Shown piece after piece: positions 1-8,415 of a DNA stretch of 64,000 bases. Each line of letters opens with the position of its first letter. The first letter of the stretch is position 1. The position numbers were made by a program, and so were the translations under genes. The notes under the pieces were generated by a model that saw nothing but the letters and a program-made list of their open reading frames with translations, was not told the origin of the DNA and searched no databases. Origin of the DNA: Roseateles noduli (GTDB lineage: Bacteria; Pseudomonadota; Gammaproteobacteria; Burkholderiales; Burkholderiaceae_C); assembly GCA_002205125.1 (NCBI GenBank), contig NIOE01000018.1:1-64000 (forward strand), written 5' to 3'.

Positions 1-103
1 CTTGTCGTCAGCAGCGCAGAAGCGAGATTATGAACGATTTCTTTCGAATCCGTCAAGCAGTCAGAGAAATTATTTTCATCGTCGACTGCGAGAATCTCGC
101 CGC

Positions 104-219
104 CAAATGAAAACCGGGTCAAACCCGGTCAGTCATTTGACATCCTCGACAGTTCCTTCGAGGACCGCTGCAAGACAGATGTCTGTGCAGCGAAGACAGC
201 GACTGTAGCACGGTCTTCG
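104..219. other. Hairpin-rich non-coding stretch
   Basis: No convincing gene occupies positions 1-379. Four successive inverted repeats lie here: CAAATGA (104-110) with TCATTTG (133-139), enclosing ACCGGGT (113-119) with ACCCGGT (123-129); TCCTCGA (143-149) with TCGAGGA (158-164); CGCTGC (166-171) with GCAGCG (187-192), enclosing ACAGA/TCTGT; and CGAAGAC (191-197) with GTCTTCG (213-219). The density suggests a structured RNA or a protein-binding control region of a gene beyond the left edge. No U-tract follows any stem, so a simple terminator is less likely. The function is unknown. Confidence 0.35.
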
Positions 220-325
220 AGCGGCTCGCAAGAACTACAAGGGAAAGTTGTTGACAGTTGGCCGCGTCTCGCACGGAGCCTCCTTAAGTCATTGATTCTT
301 CTGGAGGCGTACCGGCGGCCCACCA

Positions 326-353
326 AGAAAAAAGACCCGCCGAGGCGGGTCTT
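326..353 (-). terminator. Intrinsic terminator of the tctBA operon
   Basis: A perfect 10-bp stem (AAGACCCGCC at 332-341 against GGCGGGTCTT at 344-353, 2-nt loop) is followed on the minus strand by a run of six T residues. It lies 26 bp beyond the tctA stop codon and fits a rho-independent terminator. Confidence 0.85.
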
Positions 354-379
354 CGATGGGGCCGAAGCCGGAAGTCCGA

Positions 380-1888
380 TCAGTCCGCGTCCTGGAACGC
401 TTCCTCGCGCTTGTTCTTGATGGACGGCAGCATCACCACCACCACCATCAACGCCGCGGCGATGAGCAGGCCCGCCGACAGCGGCCGCGACATGAAGGTC
501 GTCCAGTCACCGCGGGACAGCAACAGCGCGCGACGCAGGTTCTCTTCCATCATCGGGCCGAGGATGAAGCCCAGGAGCAGCGGAGCCGCTTCGCAGCTCA
601 GCTTGTAGAAGAGATAACCGATCACCGCGAACGCCGCCGTCATGTAGACGTCGAAGTTGTTGTTGTTCAGCGTGTAGGTGCCGATGCAGCAGAAGACCGC
701 GATCGCCGGGAACAGGAAACGGTAGGGCACCGTGAGCAGCTTGATCCAGATGCCGATCATCGGCAGGTTCAGGATCACCAGCATCAGGTTGCCGACCCAC
801 ATCGACGCGATCAGGCCCCAGAACAGTTCCGGATTGCTGGTCATGACCTGCGGACCGGGCTGGATGCCCTTGATCGTCATCGCACCGACCATCAGCGCCA
901 TCACCGCGTTGGGCGGGATGCCCAGCGTCAGCATCGGGATGAAGGAAGTCTGCGCGCCGGCGTTGTTGGCCGACTCCGGACCTGCCACGCCCTGGATGGC
1001 GCCCTTGCCGAACTTCTCCGGCGTCTTGGAGACCTTCTTCTCCAGCGTATAGGCCGCGAACGAGGCCAGCAGCGCGCCACCGCCGGGCAGCACACCCAGC
1101 ACCGAACCCAGCGCGGTGCCGCGCAGCACCGCCGGCCACGCGTCGTGGAAGTCCTGCTTGGTCGGCCACAGGCCCTTCACGCTCTTGGTGAAGACCTCGC
1201 GGTGCTCGGCCGGCTGGCCGAGGTTCGCGATGATCTCGCCGAAGCCGAAGACGCCCATCGCGATCACGACGAAGTTGATGCCGTCCGTCAGCTCTGGCAC
1301 GTCGAACGAGAAGCGCGGCGTTCCCGAGATCACGTCCGTGTTGATCTGTCCGAGCAGCAGGCCCAGCACGATCATCGAGATCGCCTTGATGAGCGAGCCC
1401 GAAGCCAGCACCACCGCGCCGATCAGGCCCAGCACCATCAGTGAGAAGTACTCGGCGGGGCCGAACTTGAAGGCCAACTCAGTCAGCGGCGGCGCGAAGG
1501 CCGCGATGATGACCGTGCCGACGCAACCCGCGAAGAACGAACCCAGCCCTGCGGCCGCCAGTGCCGGACCGGCGCGACCCTGACGGGCCATCTGGTAGCC
1601 GTCGATCGCGGTCACGACCGAGGAGGACTCTCCCGGCACGTTGATCAGGATCGCGGTGGTGGAGCCGCCGTACTGCGCGCCGTAATAGATGCCGGCGAGC
1701 ATGATCAGCGCCGGCGTCGCGTCCAGCGAGTAGATGGACGGCAGCAGCATCGCGATCGTCGCGACCGGGCCCAGGCCCGGCAGCACGCCGATCAGGGTGC
1801 CGAGCACCGCGCCGCCGAAGGCGTACAGGAGGTTCTCCGGCGTGAACGCCGTGCCGAACCCCAACATCAGGTTGTTGATCAGATCCAT
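380..1888 (-). CDS. tctA: Tripartite tricarboxylate transporter permease, TctA family
   Basis: This 502-residue polytopic inner-membrane protein is the large permease of a TTT-type transporter. Such transporters import carboxylates (citrate and relatives) using an ion gradient and a periplasmic binding protein. The TctA signature is clear: the N-terminal stretch GVLPGLGPVATIAMLLP and the following YGGSTTAILINVPGE segment, then about ten hydrophobic helices. Length is typical of the family. The start has a GAGGAG ribosome binding site that overlaps the tctB stop codon, so the two subunits are co-translated. Substrate cannot be predicted. No tctC binding-protein gene lies next to the pair in this window. 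Confidence 0.95.
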   Translation of the reverse strand: MDLINNLMLGFGTAFTPENLLYAFGGAVLGTLIGVLPGLGPVATIAMLLPSIYSLDATPALIMLAGIYYGAQYGGSTTAILINVPGESSSVVTAIDGYQMARQGRAGPALAAAGLGSFFAGCVGTVIIAAFAPPLTELAFKFGPAEYFSLMVLGLIGAVVLASGSLIKAISMIVLGLLLGQINTDVISGTPRFSFDVPELTDGINFVVIAMGVFGFGEIIANLGQPAEHREVFTKSVKGLWPTKQDFHDAWPAVLRGTALGSVLGVLPGGGALLASFAAYTLEKKVSKTPEKFGKGAIQGVAGPESANNAGAQTSFIPMLTLGIPPNAVMALMVGAMTIKGIQPGPQVMTSNPELFWGLIASMWVGNLMLVILNLPMIGIWIKLLTVPYRFLFPAIAVFCCIGTYTLNNNNFDVYMTAAFAVIGYLFYKLSCEAAPLLLGFILGPMMEENLRRALLLSRGDWTTFMSRPLSAGLLIAAALMVVVVMLPSIKNKREEAFQDAD

Positions 1889-1898
1889 GCGTGACTCC

Positions 1899-2366
1899 TC
1901 AGCCGCCCAGGAAGGTCGGCCAGATGGGGATCACGAGATTCAGACCCCAGATGAAGATGGCGTAGCTGCCTGCGGTCAGGACCACGCTGCTGAGCAGCGC
2001 GTCGCGCCACCGGAATTCGTCGCTGGCAAAGGAGCACATCGTGATCAGCAGCGGCAGCGTGATGATCATGCCCAGGCGCGGCAGCGCGAAGCCGAACATC
2101 ACGATCGCGCCGACGACGATCAGCAGCGGCTTCCAGGCGAAAGCACCGACGGGCTGGCCGCCTTCCGATTCAATGGTGAGCGCCTTGAACACCACCACCG
2201 CCCCCATGAGGGCGAGCAGGACGCCCAGCCCGAACGGGAAGTAACCAGGCCCGGGACGGGCGGACGTGCCAAAGCTGTAGTTGATGATCGAACCGCACGC
2301 GAACGCGACGCCAACGACCAAGAACATCAGCCCTGACCAGAAGTCTCGTTGACTCTTGATCTTCAT
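1899..2366 (-). CDS. tctB: Tripartite tricarboxylate transporter small subunit, TctB family
   Basis: This 155-residue protein has four predicted membrane segments and the GPGYFP motif between helices one and two that is usual for TctB. It is the small membrane subunit that partners TctA in the inner membrane. The gene precedes tctA, and its TGA stop is embedded in the tctA ribosome binding site. The ATG start is preceded by a short purine-rich tract (AGAGGG). About 230 bp of non-coding DNA separate it from the next gene upstream, so its promoter should lie there. Sequence divergence among TctB proteins is high, so the assignment rests on topology, motif and context. Confidence 0.9.
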   Translation of the reverse strand: MKIKSQRDFWSGLMFLVVGVAFACGSIINYSFGTSARPGPGYFPFGLGVLLALMGAVVVFKALTIESEGGQPVGAFAWKPLLIVVGAIVMFGFALPRLGMIITLPLLITMCSFASDEFRWRDALLSSVVLTAGSYAIFIWGLNLVIPIWPTFLGG

Positions 2367-2396
2367 GGAGGAACCCTCTATCGGCTTGAATGGCCG

Positions 2397-2411
2397 CGAT
2401 TCTAGGAATCG
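2397..2411. promoter_or_regulatory. Palindrome upstream of tctB
   Basis: CGATTC and GAATCG flank a 3-nt centre, giving a perfect 6-bp dyad 31 bp upstream of the tctB start. On the minus strand the centre reads TAGAAT, a possible -10 hexamer. An operator overlapping the tctBA promoter is a reasonable inference; the regulator is unknown. Confidence 0.3.
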
Positions 2412-2594
2412 GGTTCCCCTCGGTGTCTGTGGTTATCACGTAAGGGGAGACGCCGCGCATCGCACAGGGCGTATGGCGATCTTCACGGGCCCGGCGGGCA
2501 CGGGCTTCGCGGCTTGTCTGCGCGGGCTTACCCGCCCCCGCGAGCCTGGGGGGGCGGCAGATGGACCGTCGCCGGTCGCACGGTCAAAGGACGT

Positions 2595-4490
2595 TCAGGT
2601 TTCCCAGGTCGGCGTGCTGCGCAGCACTTCGTCCATGGTCGTGAGCCCTTCGGCGACCTTCATCGCGCCGCCCAGACGCAGCGGTCGCAGGCCTTCCTGC
2701 ACCGCTTGGCGACGCAAGGCGGTCATGTCGGTGTTGGGATGCAGATGCTTGCGGATGCTGTCGGTCAGCAGCAGCAGTTCATACAGCCCGGCGCGGCCGC
2801 GGAAGCCGGTGTTGCGGCAATCGAGGCAGCCCACCGGCCGGTAGGGCTTGACGCCGCCGTTCAGGCGCCAGGGCTTGAGCATCTCGTTGAGCGAGTCTCG
2901 CGTGACGTCGGGATCGGGTTCCTTGCAGTTCGGGCACAGCGTGCGCACGAGCCGCTGGGCCAGCACGCCGATCACTGTCGCGTCGATCAGGTAGTTGGGC
3001 ACACCCAGGTCCACCATCCGCGTGATCGCGGAGGCCGAGTCGTTCGTGTGCAGCGTCGAGAACACCAGATGGCCGGTCAGCGAGGCCTGGATCGCCATCT
3101 CGGCGGTCTCCAGGTCGCGGATTTCACCGACCATGATGATGTCCGGGTCCTGCCGCATGAGCGCACGCAGGCCTTCGGCGAAGTTGAAGTCGATCGCCGA
3201 CTGCACCTGGGACTGGTTGAAGGAAGGCTCGATCATTTCGATCGGGTCCTCGACCGTGCAGACGTTGACCTCCTCCGTCGCCAGGCGCTTGAGCGTCGAA
3301 TAGAGCGTCGACGTCTTGCCGCTGCCGGTCGGACCGGTCACGAGGATGATCCCGTGCGGCCGTGCGGTCAGGCGGTTCCAGCGCTCCGCGTCGTGGGTGG
3401 AGAAGCCCAGCTGCGACAGGTCCTTGACCGCCGTGTCCGGGTCGAAGATCCGCATCACCATCTTCTCTCCGAAGGCGGTCGGCAGCGTCGACAGCCGCAT
3501 TTCCACCTCTTCGCCGGCCGGGTTGCGCGTCTTGATGCGACCGTCGAGCGGACGGCGTTTCTCGACCACGTCCATGCGCCCCAGCAGCTTGATGCGCGCG
3601 GTCATCGCGCCCATCACCGTGGGCGGCAACTGGTAGACCGTGTGCAGCACGCCGTCGATGCGGAAGCGGATCACGCCCATCTCGCGGCGCGGCTCCAGGT
3701 GGATGTCGCTGGCGCGCTGGTCGAAGGCGTACTGCCAGAGCCAGTCCACGACCTGCACGACGCCCTGGTCGTTGGCGTCGAGCTGGCGGCTGCTGCGGCC
3801 GAGTTCGACGAGTTGCTCGAAACTGGCCTGCTGGCTGGACTCGCCGGACTTCGTCGCAGCGCGGACCGAACGGGCCAGCGTGAAGAACTCGGTGGTGAAG
3901 CGCGCGATCTCCTGCGGATTGGCCAGGGCCAGCTTCACGCGCTTGCGGGTGTGCGACTCGATCTGCGGAATCCAGCCGACGTCCTGCGGCTCGGCGACCG
4001 CGATGGTCACGTCGGTCAGGCCCACCTGGATCGGCAGACAGCGGCGCGCCTCGGCGTAGCTGGCGGACATCACGTCGGCGACACGGCCCACGTCGACCTT
4101 CAGCGGATCGATGCGGACGTAGGGCAGTTTCAGGCGACCGGCGAGCCATTCGGTGAGCGCCTCGGCGTCCAGCAGCTTGCCGTTGGCGACGCGCACGAGT
4201 CCCGCCGAGCCGAGCCGGGTCAGCGGATGCTGCGCGCTGTGGCTCGCGCCGAAGCGGGCTTCCGTACGCTGGACCTGCTCCTGGTCGATCACGCCGTCTT
4301 CGGCAAGCCAGTGCAGCATCTGACGCCATTCGAGGCGCGTGCCGCCGCCTGCGGTCTTGGTCTGGCCTGGCGCGGTCCCCTGCCCCGGCGCGGCCACCTT
4401 GGCGGCCGATCCCGACGACGGCGCCGGCGTGGCCGCCGTCGCGGGCGTGCCGCTCTTGTCCTTGGAAGGGGTCGACGTGTTGTGTTTCAT
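2595..4490 (-). CDS. GspE/PilB-type secretion ATPase
   Basis: The predicted 631-residue cytoplasmic ATPase belongs to the type II secretion/type IV pilus assembly family, whose members power pseudopilus or pilus polymerisation as hexamers. A Pro/Ala/Thr-rich N-terminus of about 50 residues precedes a GspE N-terminal domain. The catalytic domain carries Walker A GPTGSGKTST (near residue 383), Walker B with DPDIIMVGEIRD, the His box GHLVFSTLHTND and the tetracysteine zinc site (CPNC and CLDC, near 515-555). The start was chosen at ATG 4490 (MKHNTSTPS), 2 nt after the upstream stop codon; an earlier in-frame ATG at 4574 would lie inside the neighbour. No other gsp or pil genes are nearby, so the machine it serves is unknown. 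Confidence 0.92.
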   Translation of the reverse strand: MKHNTSTPSKDKSGTPATAATPAPSSGSAAKVAAPGQGTAPGQTKTAGGGTRLEWRQMLHWLAEDGVIDQEQVQRTEARFGASHSAQHPLTRLGSAGLVRVANGKLLDAEALTEWLAGRLKLPYVRIDPLKVDVGRVADVMSASYAEARRCLPIQVGLTDVTIAVAEPQDVGWIPQIESHTRKRVKLALANPQEIARFTTEFFTLARSVRAATKSGESSQQASFEQLVELGRSSRQLDANDQGVVQVVDWLWQYAFDQRASDIHLEPRREMGVIRFRIDGVLHTVYQLPPTVMGAMTARIKLLGRMDVVEKRRPLDGRIKTRNPAGEEVEMRLSTLPTAFGEKMVMRIFDPDTAVKDLSQLGFSTHDAERWNRLTARPHGIILVTGPTGSGKTSTLYSTLKRLATEEVNVCTVEDPIEMIEPSFNQSQVQSAIDFNFAEGLRALMRQDPDIIMVGEIRDLETAEMAIQASLTGHLVFSTLHTNDSASAITRMVDLGVPNYLIDATVIGVLAQRLVRTLCPNCKEPDPDVTRDSLNEMLKPWRLNGGVKPYRPVGCLDCRNTGFRGRAGLYELLLLTDSIRKHLHPNTDMTALRRQAVQEGLRPLRLGGAMKVAEGLTTMDEVLRSTPTWET

Positions 4491-4492
4491 GG

Positions 4493-5341
4493 TCACTCGT
4501 CGGAGTCGCCGGCCGCGGCCGCGTGGAGCTGTTGGATGACGTTCATCGGCAGCGGCCGCACCAGCTTCAGCCACTTCGTGGCGGGCAGGTCGTGGCGGGC
4601 CTCGATGTGGGCGGCGCGCTGCTCGAGCACCTCGCGCTCCGGCACCGCGACCCCGCGCCCGGCGACGACGATGGTATTGCCCTCGCGGGTCGGCGTCAGG
4701 TGCCAGACCTGGTCGGAGCCGAACACCTTCGCGATCCGCGCGGCGCTGCGCGTGAAGCTGGCGCTGCGGCCGAACAGGTTGACCGTCATCAGCCCGCCGT
4801 CGGCGAGCACGCGATGGCAGTCGGCATAGAAGGCCTCGTCGTCGAGGACCGGGGCTGCCGCCTCGTGGTCGTAGAGGTCGACGTTGAGGACCTGCGCGCT
4901 GCCCCGGTTCGCCGCGTCCGCGACCCAGACACCGGCGTCCTCGTTGAGCACGCGCAGGCGTTCATCGTCGTCGGGCAGGTGGAACCAGTGCCGGTTGGCG
5001 GTGATGACGGTCGGGTTGATCTCGACCGCCGTGGTCTTCATCTTCAGCTGCTTGCGACAGAAGCGCGTCAGCGCGCCCGCGCCCAGTCCGAGCTGAACGG
5101 CCTGGCCCTGCGTCATCTCGCGGACGTCGCGCCACAGCAGCCAGGCCATCATGCGCTGGACGTATTCCAGCTCCAGCTTCTCGGGCTTCTTCATCCGCAT
5201 GGCGCCCTGGACCCAGATCGAGTCGAGGTGGAGGAAGCGCACCCCGTCGAATTCGCTCAGCGTGGCGCCGACCCACTCGGTCGTTCTGCCGCCCTTGTTG
5301 TCCTTCGAGTCCCGGTGCTTGCTCACGGCTGTCGTTCCCAT
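4493..5341 (-). CDS. Spermidine-synthase-like (polyamine aminopropyltransferase fold) protein
   Basis: The 282-residue protein has the Rossmann methyltransferase-like core of spermidine synthases. The nucleotide-binding stretch VQLGLGAGALTRF is followed by the acidic TAVEINPTVI strand and the NVDLYDH region. The true aminopropyltransferase signature is weak, so the substrate is uncertain; many such homologues in Burkholderiales are annotated only by fold. The start was set at ATG 5341 (MGTTAVSK), because earlier in-frame starts would run into the upstream glycosylase gene. It is followed after 2 nt by the GspE-type gene and is probably co-transcribed with it. Confidence 0.75.
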   Translation of the reverse strand: MGTTAVSKHRDSKDNKGGRTTEWVGATLSEFDGVRFLHLDSIWVQGAMRMKKPEKLELEYVQRMMAWLLWRDVREMTQGQAVQLGLGAGALTRFCRKQLKMKTTAVEINPTVITANRHWFHLPDDDERLRVLNEDAGVWVADAANRGSAQVLNVDLYDHEAAAPVLDDEAFYADCHRVLADGGLMTVNLFGRSASFTRSAARIAKVFGSDQVWHLTPTREGNTIVVAGRGVAVPEREVLEQRAAHIEARHDLPATKWLKLVRPLPMNVIQQLHAAAAGDSDE

Positions 5342-5366
5342 GCCGGGTCCGCGCGGCCCGGTCTCG

Positions 5367-5903
5367 TCATCTGTCGTTCGAAGGCCCGGCGAGCTCCCGC
5401 CAGGCGCGAAGCTTGTCATCGTAGGGCATCGTGTACGCGGGGCTGGAGCTGGGCAGCCCCAGGACACGGTAACGGGCTGCAAGAGGTCCGAGCTGCTTCA
5501 ACCCGAAGCGCAGGGCCGTGCCGCCGTTGAAACCGATCGTGTGCAGCGCGGGCAGGTGCTGGAGCAGCCGGCCCAGGTCGCTGGCGAAGGGATTGCGGAT
5601 CGCGCTGTCGAGGCTGCCTTCGCGCTCGGTCTCGGTGATCACGTCCCACACGGCGATGCGACGGGCGCCCAGCGCGGCGAGGCGCTCGGGATACGCCATC
5701 GCGACCAGATCCACGCCGAAGACCTCGCCGACCAGCCGCCAGAACTGGTTGCGCGGATGGCCGTAGTACTGCTGCGCGCGCAGCGAGGCCACGCCGGGAA
5801 AACTGCCCAGCAGCAGCCATTCGGCGTCCGGCGCGTGGACGGGCGCGAGGCCCTGCCAGCGGGCGGGCTCGTCCGATCCGGACAGGACGATCGGGTCAGC
5901 CAT
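5367..5903 (-). CDS. Family-6 uracil-DNA glycosylase superfamily enzyme (hypoxanthine-DNA glycosylase type)
   Basis: The 178-residue protein fits the hypoxanthine-DNA glycosylase group (UDG family 6), which removes deaminated adenine from DNA in base excision repair. The supporting segments are LLLGSFPGVASLRAQQYYGH, continuing into PRNQFWRLV, and the C-terminal LPSSSPAYT loop, which resembles the DNA-intercalating loop of the superfamily. The start at ATG 5903 overlaps the end of tatD by 8 nt, implying translational coupling. A longer reading from position 5954 would lie wholly within tatD and was not chosen. A G:T/U mismatch-specific (Mug) activity is a less likely alternative. Confidence 0.82.
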   Translation of the reverse strand: MADPIVLSGSDEPARWQGLAPVHAPDAEWLLLGSFPGVASLRAQQYYGHPRNQFWRLVGEVFGVDLVAMAYPERLAALGARRIAVWDVITETEREGSLDSAIRNPFASDLGRLLQHLPALHTIGFNGGTALRFGLKQLGPLAARYRVLGLPSSSPAYTMPYDDKLRAWRELAGPSNDR

Positions 5904-6729
5904 GCGCGCGGGCGGCTTCCAGGGCGTCCAGCCGCGGCAGCGCGGCGCGCGCATTGCGCGCGGTGATCGCGGCCGTCTCCTGGATCGTCCAACCGCGCAG
6001 TCCGGCGAGCACCTCGCCGATGCGCGGCAGCTCGCCCGGCTCGTTGCGCGAGGTGGCGCCCGCGGCGCGCTCCTCGGCGGTGCGGTACAGCCAGTGGGGC
6101 GGAATGTCCGGTGCGTCCGTCTCCAGGACCAGCGCTTCGGCCGGCAACTCCGCGGCGAGCCGGCGGATCTGCAGCGACCGGTCGAAGGTCAGCGTGCCGC
6201 CGAAGCCCAGCTTGAAGCCGAGATCGATGAACGCATCGGCCTGCTGGCGGCTGCCGTTGAACGCATGACCGATGCCACCGGTCCGCAGCCCGATGCGACG
6301 CAAACCGCCGAGCAGTTGGTCCGCGCTTCGGCGCACGTGGAGGATCACCGGCAGCCCATGCCGCTTCGCGAGCTTGAGCTGCTCCAGATAGAAGTGCTGC
6401 TGCGTGGCCGCGTCGAGGTCCTTGACGAAGAAGTCCAGGCCGATCTCGCCGATGCCGACCAGGCGCGGGTCGTCGCGGCACTCGGCGAGCATCCGGTCCA
6501 GGCGCCCCAGGTCCTCGTCCCGCGCGTGCATCACATACAGAGGATGGATACCCAGCGCGTAGCTGAAGCCGTGCGCATGCGCCAGCGCCCTCACCTGCTC
6601 GAAGTTCCCCGCGACGACGGCCGGGATCACGATCTGCGACACGCCGGCCGCCACGGCGCGCGCAACGACGGCATCGCGGTCGGGTTCGAACTCCGCGGCG
6701 TCGAGGTGGCAGTGCGTGTCAGTCCACAT
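5896..6729 (-). CDS. tatD: TatD family metal-dependent hydrolase (DNase)
   Basis: The 277-residue TIM-barrel hydrolase carries the full set of TatD metal ligands: the N-terminal DTHCHLD, GIHP, GEIGLDF, the HVRRS strand, GHAFNGS and the LETDAPD motif near the C-terminus, followed by RNEP. TatD enzymes are 3'-5' exonucleases for single-stranded DNA and RNA in the cytoplasm, implicated in repair of oxidised DNA. Length is typical. The gene sits in a repair-flavoured block just before the family-6 glycosylase, with which it overlaps by 8 nt. It is also plausibly named ycfH-like, as TatD paralogues are hard to separate by sequence alone. Confidence 0.92.
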   Translation of the reverse strand: MWTDTHCHLDAAEFEPDRDAVVARAVAAGVSQIVIPAVVAGNFEQVRALAHAHGFSYALGIHPLYVMHARDEDLGRLDRMLAECRDDPRLVGIGEIGLDFFVKDLDAATQQHFYLEQLKLAKRHGLPVILHVRRSADQLLGGLRRIGLRTGGIGHAFNGSRQQADAFIDLGFKLGFGGTLTFDRSLQIRRLAAELPAEALVLETDAPDIPPHWLYRTAEERAAGATSRNEPGELPRIGEVLAGLRGWTIQETAAITARNARAALPRLDALEAARAHG

Positions 6730-6768
6730 GGCGACACCGGGCGGTGAAGCAACTGGCCTTCGCGCCGC

Positions 6769-7671
6769 TCAGCGGAAGACCACCGTGCGATGGCCGTTGA
6801 GCAGCACGCGATGCTCGGCATGCCATTGGATCGCGCGAGCCAGCGTCACGCATTCCACGTCGCGGCCAATGGCCACGAGCTGATCCGGCGTCATCGAATG
6901 GTCGATGCGGGCGACGTCCTGCTCGACGATCGGACCCTCGTCGAGGTCGGAGGTCACGTAGTGCGCGGTCGCGCCGATCAGCTTGACGCCGCGCTCATGC
7001 GCCTGGTGGTACGGCCGCGCGCCCTTGAAGCTGGGCAGGAAGCTGTGGTGGATGTTGATCGCGCGCCCTTCCAGGAAGCGGCACAGCTCCGGCGACAGGA
7101 TCTGCATGTAGCGCGCCAGCACGACGAGGTCGATCTGCTGTTCCTCGATCAGCTCGCGGATCTTTCGCTCCTGGGCCTGCTTCTGCTCGTCGCTCGCCTG
7201 CAGCAGCGGCAGGTGGTGGAACGGGATGTCGTGCGACGCGGCCAGCTGATAGAAGTCGCGATGGTTGGACACGATCGCGGGAATCTCGATCGCCAGATGC
7301 CCGGTCTGCACGCGGAACAGCAGATCGTTCAGGCAGTGTCCGAGCTTGGACACCAGCAGCAGCACGCGCGTCTTGCGCTGTGCGTCGACCAGTTCCCAAT
7401 CCATCGACAACCGCGCGGCCAGCGGCGCGAAGGCCTCGCGCAACGCGGCTGCGGGACGGGCTTCGGCGCATTCGAACTCGATGCGCATGAAGAAGCGGCG
7501 GTGATCGGCGTCGCCGTGCTGGGCCGAGGTCAGGATGTTGGCGCCCTGCTCCAGCAGGACGCCGGTCACGGCATGGACGATGCCGGCCTGGTCGGGACAG
7601 CTGAGCTTCAGGATGAAGCGGGTGGACGGGGATTCCGAGGAAGGCTTCGATGCGGTCATGATGACCCGCAT
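6769..7671 (-). CDS. purU: Formyltetrahydrofolate deformylase
   Basis: PurU hydrolyses 10-formyltetrahydrofolate to formate and tetrahydrofolate, balancing one-carbon pools and feeding formate to PurT. The 300-residue protein has an N-terminal ACT domain (about residues 18-95, starting FILKLSCPDQAGIVHAVTG) and a C-terminal formyl-transferase domain with NIHHSFLPSFKGARPYHQA and the following GATAHYVTSDLDEGPIVEQD active-site segment. The ATG at 7671 has a GAGGG tract 10 nt upstream; a second in-frame ATG at 7659 is possible. The gene is separated from lolD by only 24 bp and may be in the same transcript. Confidence 0.95.
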   Translation of the reverse strand: MRVIMTASKPSSESPSTRFILKLSCPDQAGIVHAVTGVLLEQGANILTSAQHGDADHRRFFMRIEFECAEARPAAALREAFAPLAARLSMDWELVDAQRKTRVLLLVSKLGHCLNDLLFRVQTGHLAIEIPAIVSNHRDFYQLAASHDIPFHHLPLLQASDEQKQAQERKIRELIEEQQIDLVVLARYMQILSPELCRFLEGRAINIHHSFLPSFKGARPYHQAHERGVKLIGATAHYVTSDLDEGPIVEQDVARIDHSMTPDQLVAIGRDVECVTLARAIQWHAEHRVLLNGHRTVVFR

Positions 7672-7695
7672 CGTAATGCAGCCCTCAGCGAGCGC

Positions 7696-8415
7696 TCAGG
7701 CCGCGAGCGGCTGCAGCGCGCCGCCGACCAGCCGTCGCTGATGCTCGCAGCGCGCCGCCAGGTCCTGGTCGTGGGTGACCATGACGAAGGCGGTGCCCAG
7801 CTCGCGGGCCATCTCCAGCATCAGCTCGAAGACCGTCGCGGCCGTCGTGCGGTCGAGGTTGCCGGTCGGCTCGTCGGCCAGCACGCAGGCCGGGCCGGTG
7901 ACCAGCGCACGGGCGATCGCCACGCGCTGGCGCTCGCCGCCGGACAGCTCGCCCGGACGATGCAGCACGCGCGGACCGAGGCCCACGCGCGCCAGCACCT
8001 TCTGCGCCTGCTCGCGCGCCTGTTCCTGCGGCACACGACGGATGCGCAGCGGCATCGCGACGTTGTCCAGCGCGCTGAACTCCGGCAGCAGATGGTGGAA
8101 CTGGTAGATGAACCCGAGGTGCTGGTTGCGCCAGTCGCCGCGGGCCTTCTCGCCGAGCTCGACGAGGTTGCGGCCCATCAGTTCGACGCGGCCGGCGGAC
8201 GGCGTGTCCAGACCGCCGAGCAGATGCAGCAGCGTGCTCTTGCCCGAGCCGGAAGCGCCCAGGATCGCCAGCGTCTCGCCGGCCTTCACGATCAGGTCCA
8301 GGTCATGGAAGACCTGCACGTCGAGCGGTCCCTCGACGAAACGCTTGCCCAGTCCCAGGCCTTGCAGCACCACCTGGCCGGGCGCGGCGCGGCGGTCGCC
8401 GTTGCGGTCATTCAT
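7696..8415 (-). CDS. lolD: Lipoprotein-releasing ABC transporter ATP-binding protein LolD
   Basis: LolD is the cytoplasmic ATPase of the LolCDE complex, which extracts outer-membrane lipoproteins from the inner membrane and hands them to LolA. The 239-residue protein has Walker [10 protein letters not shown], the signature LSGGERQR, Walker B with [13 protein letters not shown], and the H-loop VTHD. The start at ATG 8415 (MNDRNGD) overlaps the lolC stop codon by 8 nt, so the two genes are translationally coupled. An upstream in-frame ATG at 8451 lies entirely within lolC and is unlikely. Confidence 0.95.
   Translation of the reverse strand: MNDRNGDRRAAPGQVVLQGLGLGKRFVEGPLDVQVFHDLDLIVKAGETLAILGASGSGKSTLLHLLGGLDTPSAGRVELMGRNLVELGEKARGDWRNQHLGFIYQFHHLLPEFSALDNVAMPLRIRRVPQEQAREQAQKVLARVGLGPRVLHRPGELSGGERQRVAIARALVTGPACVLADEPTGNLDRTTAATVFELMLEMARELGTAFVMVTHDQDLAARCEHQRRLVGGALQPLAA

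Noticed and set aside
2-326. Two short frames at the left edge
   Set aside because: No ribosome binding site or recognisable domain, and they run through the inverted repeats.
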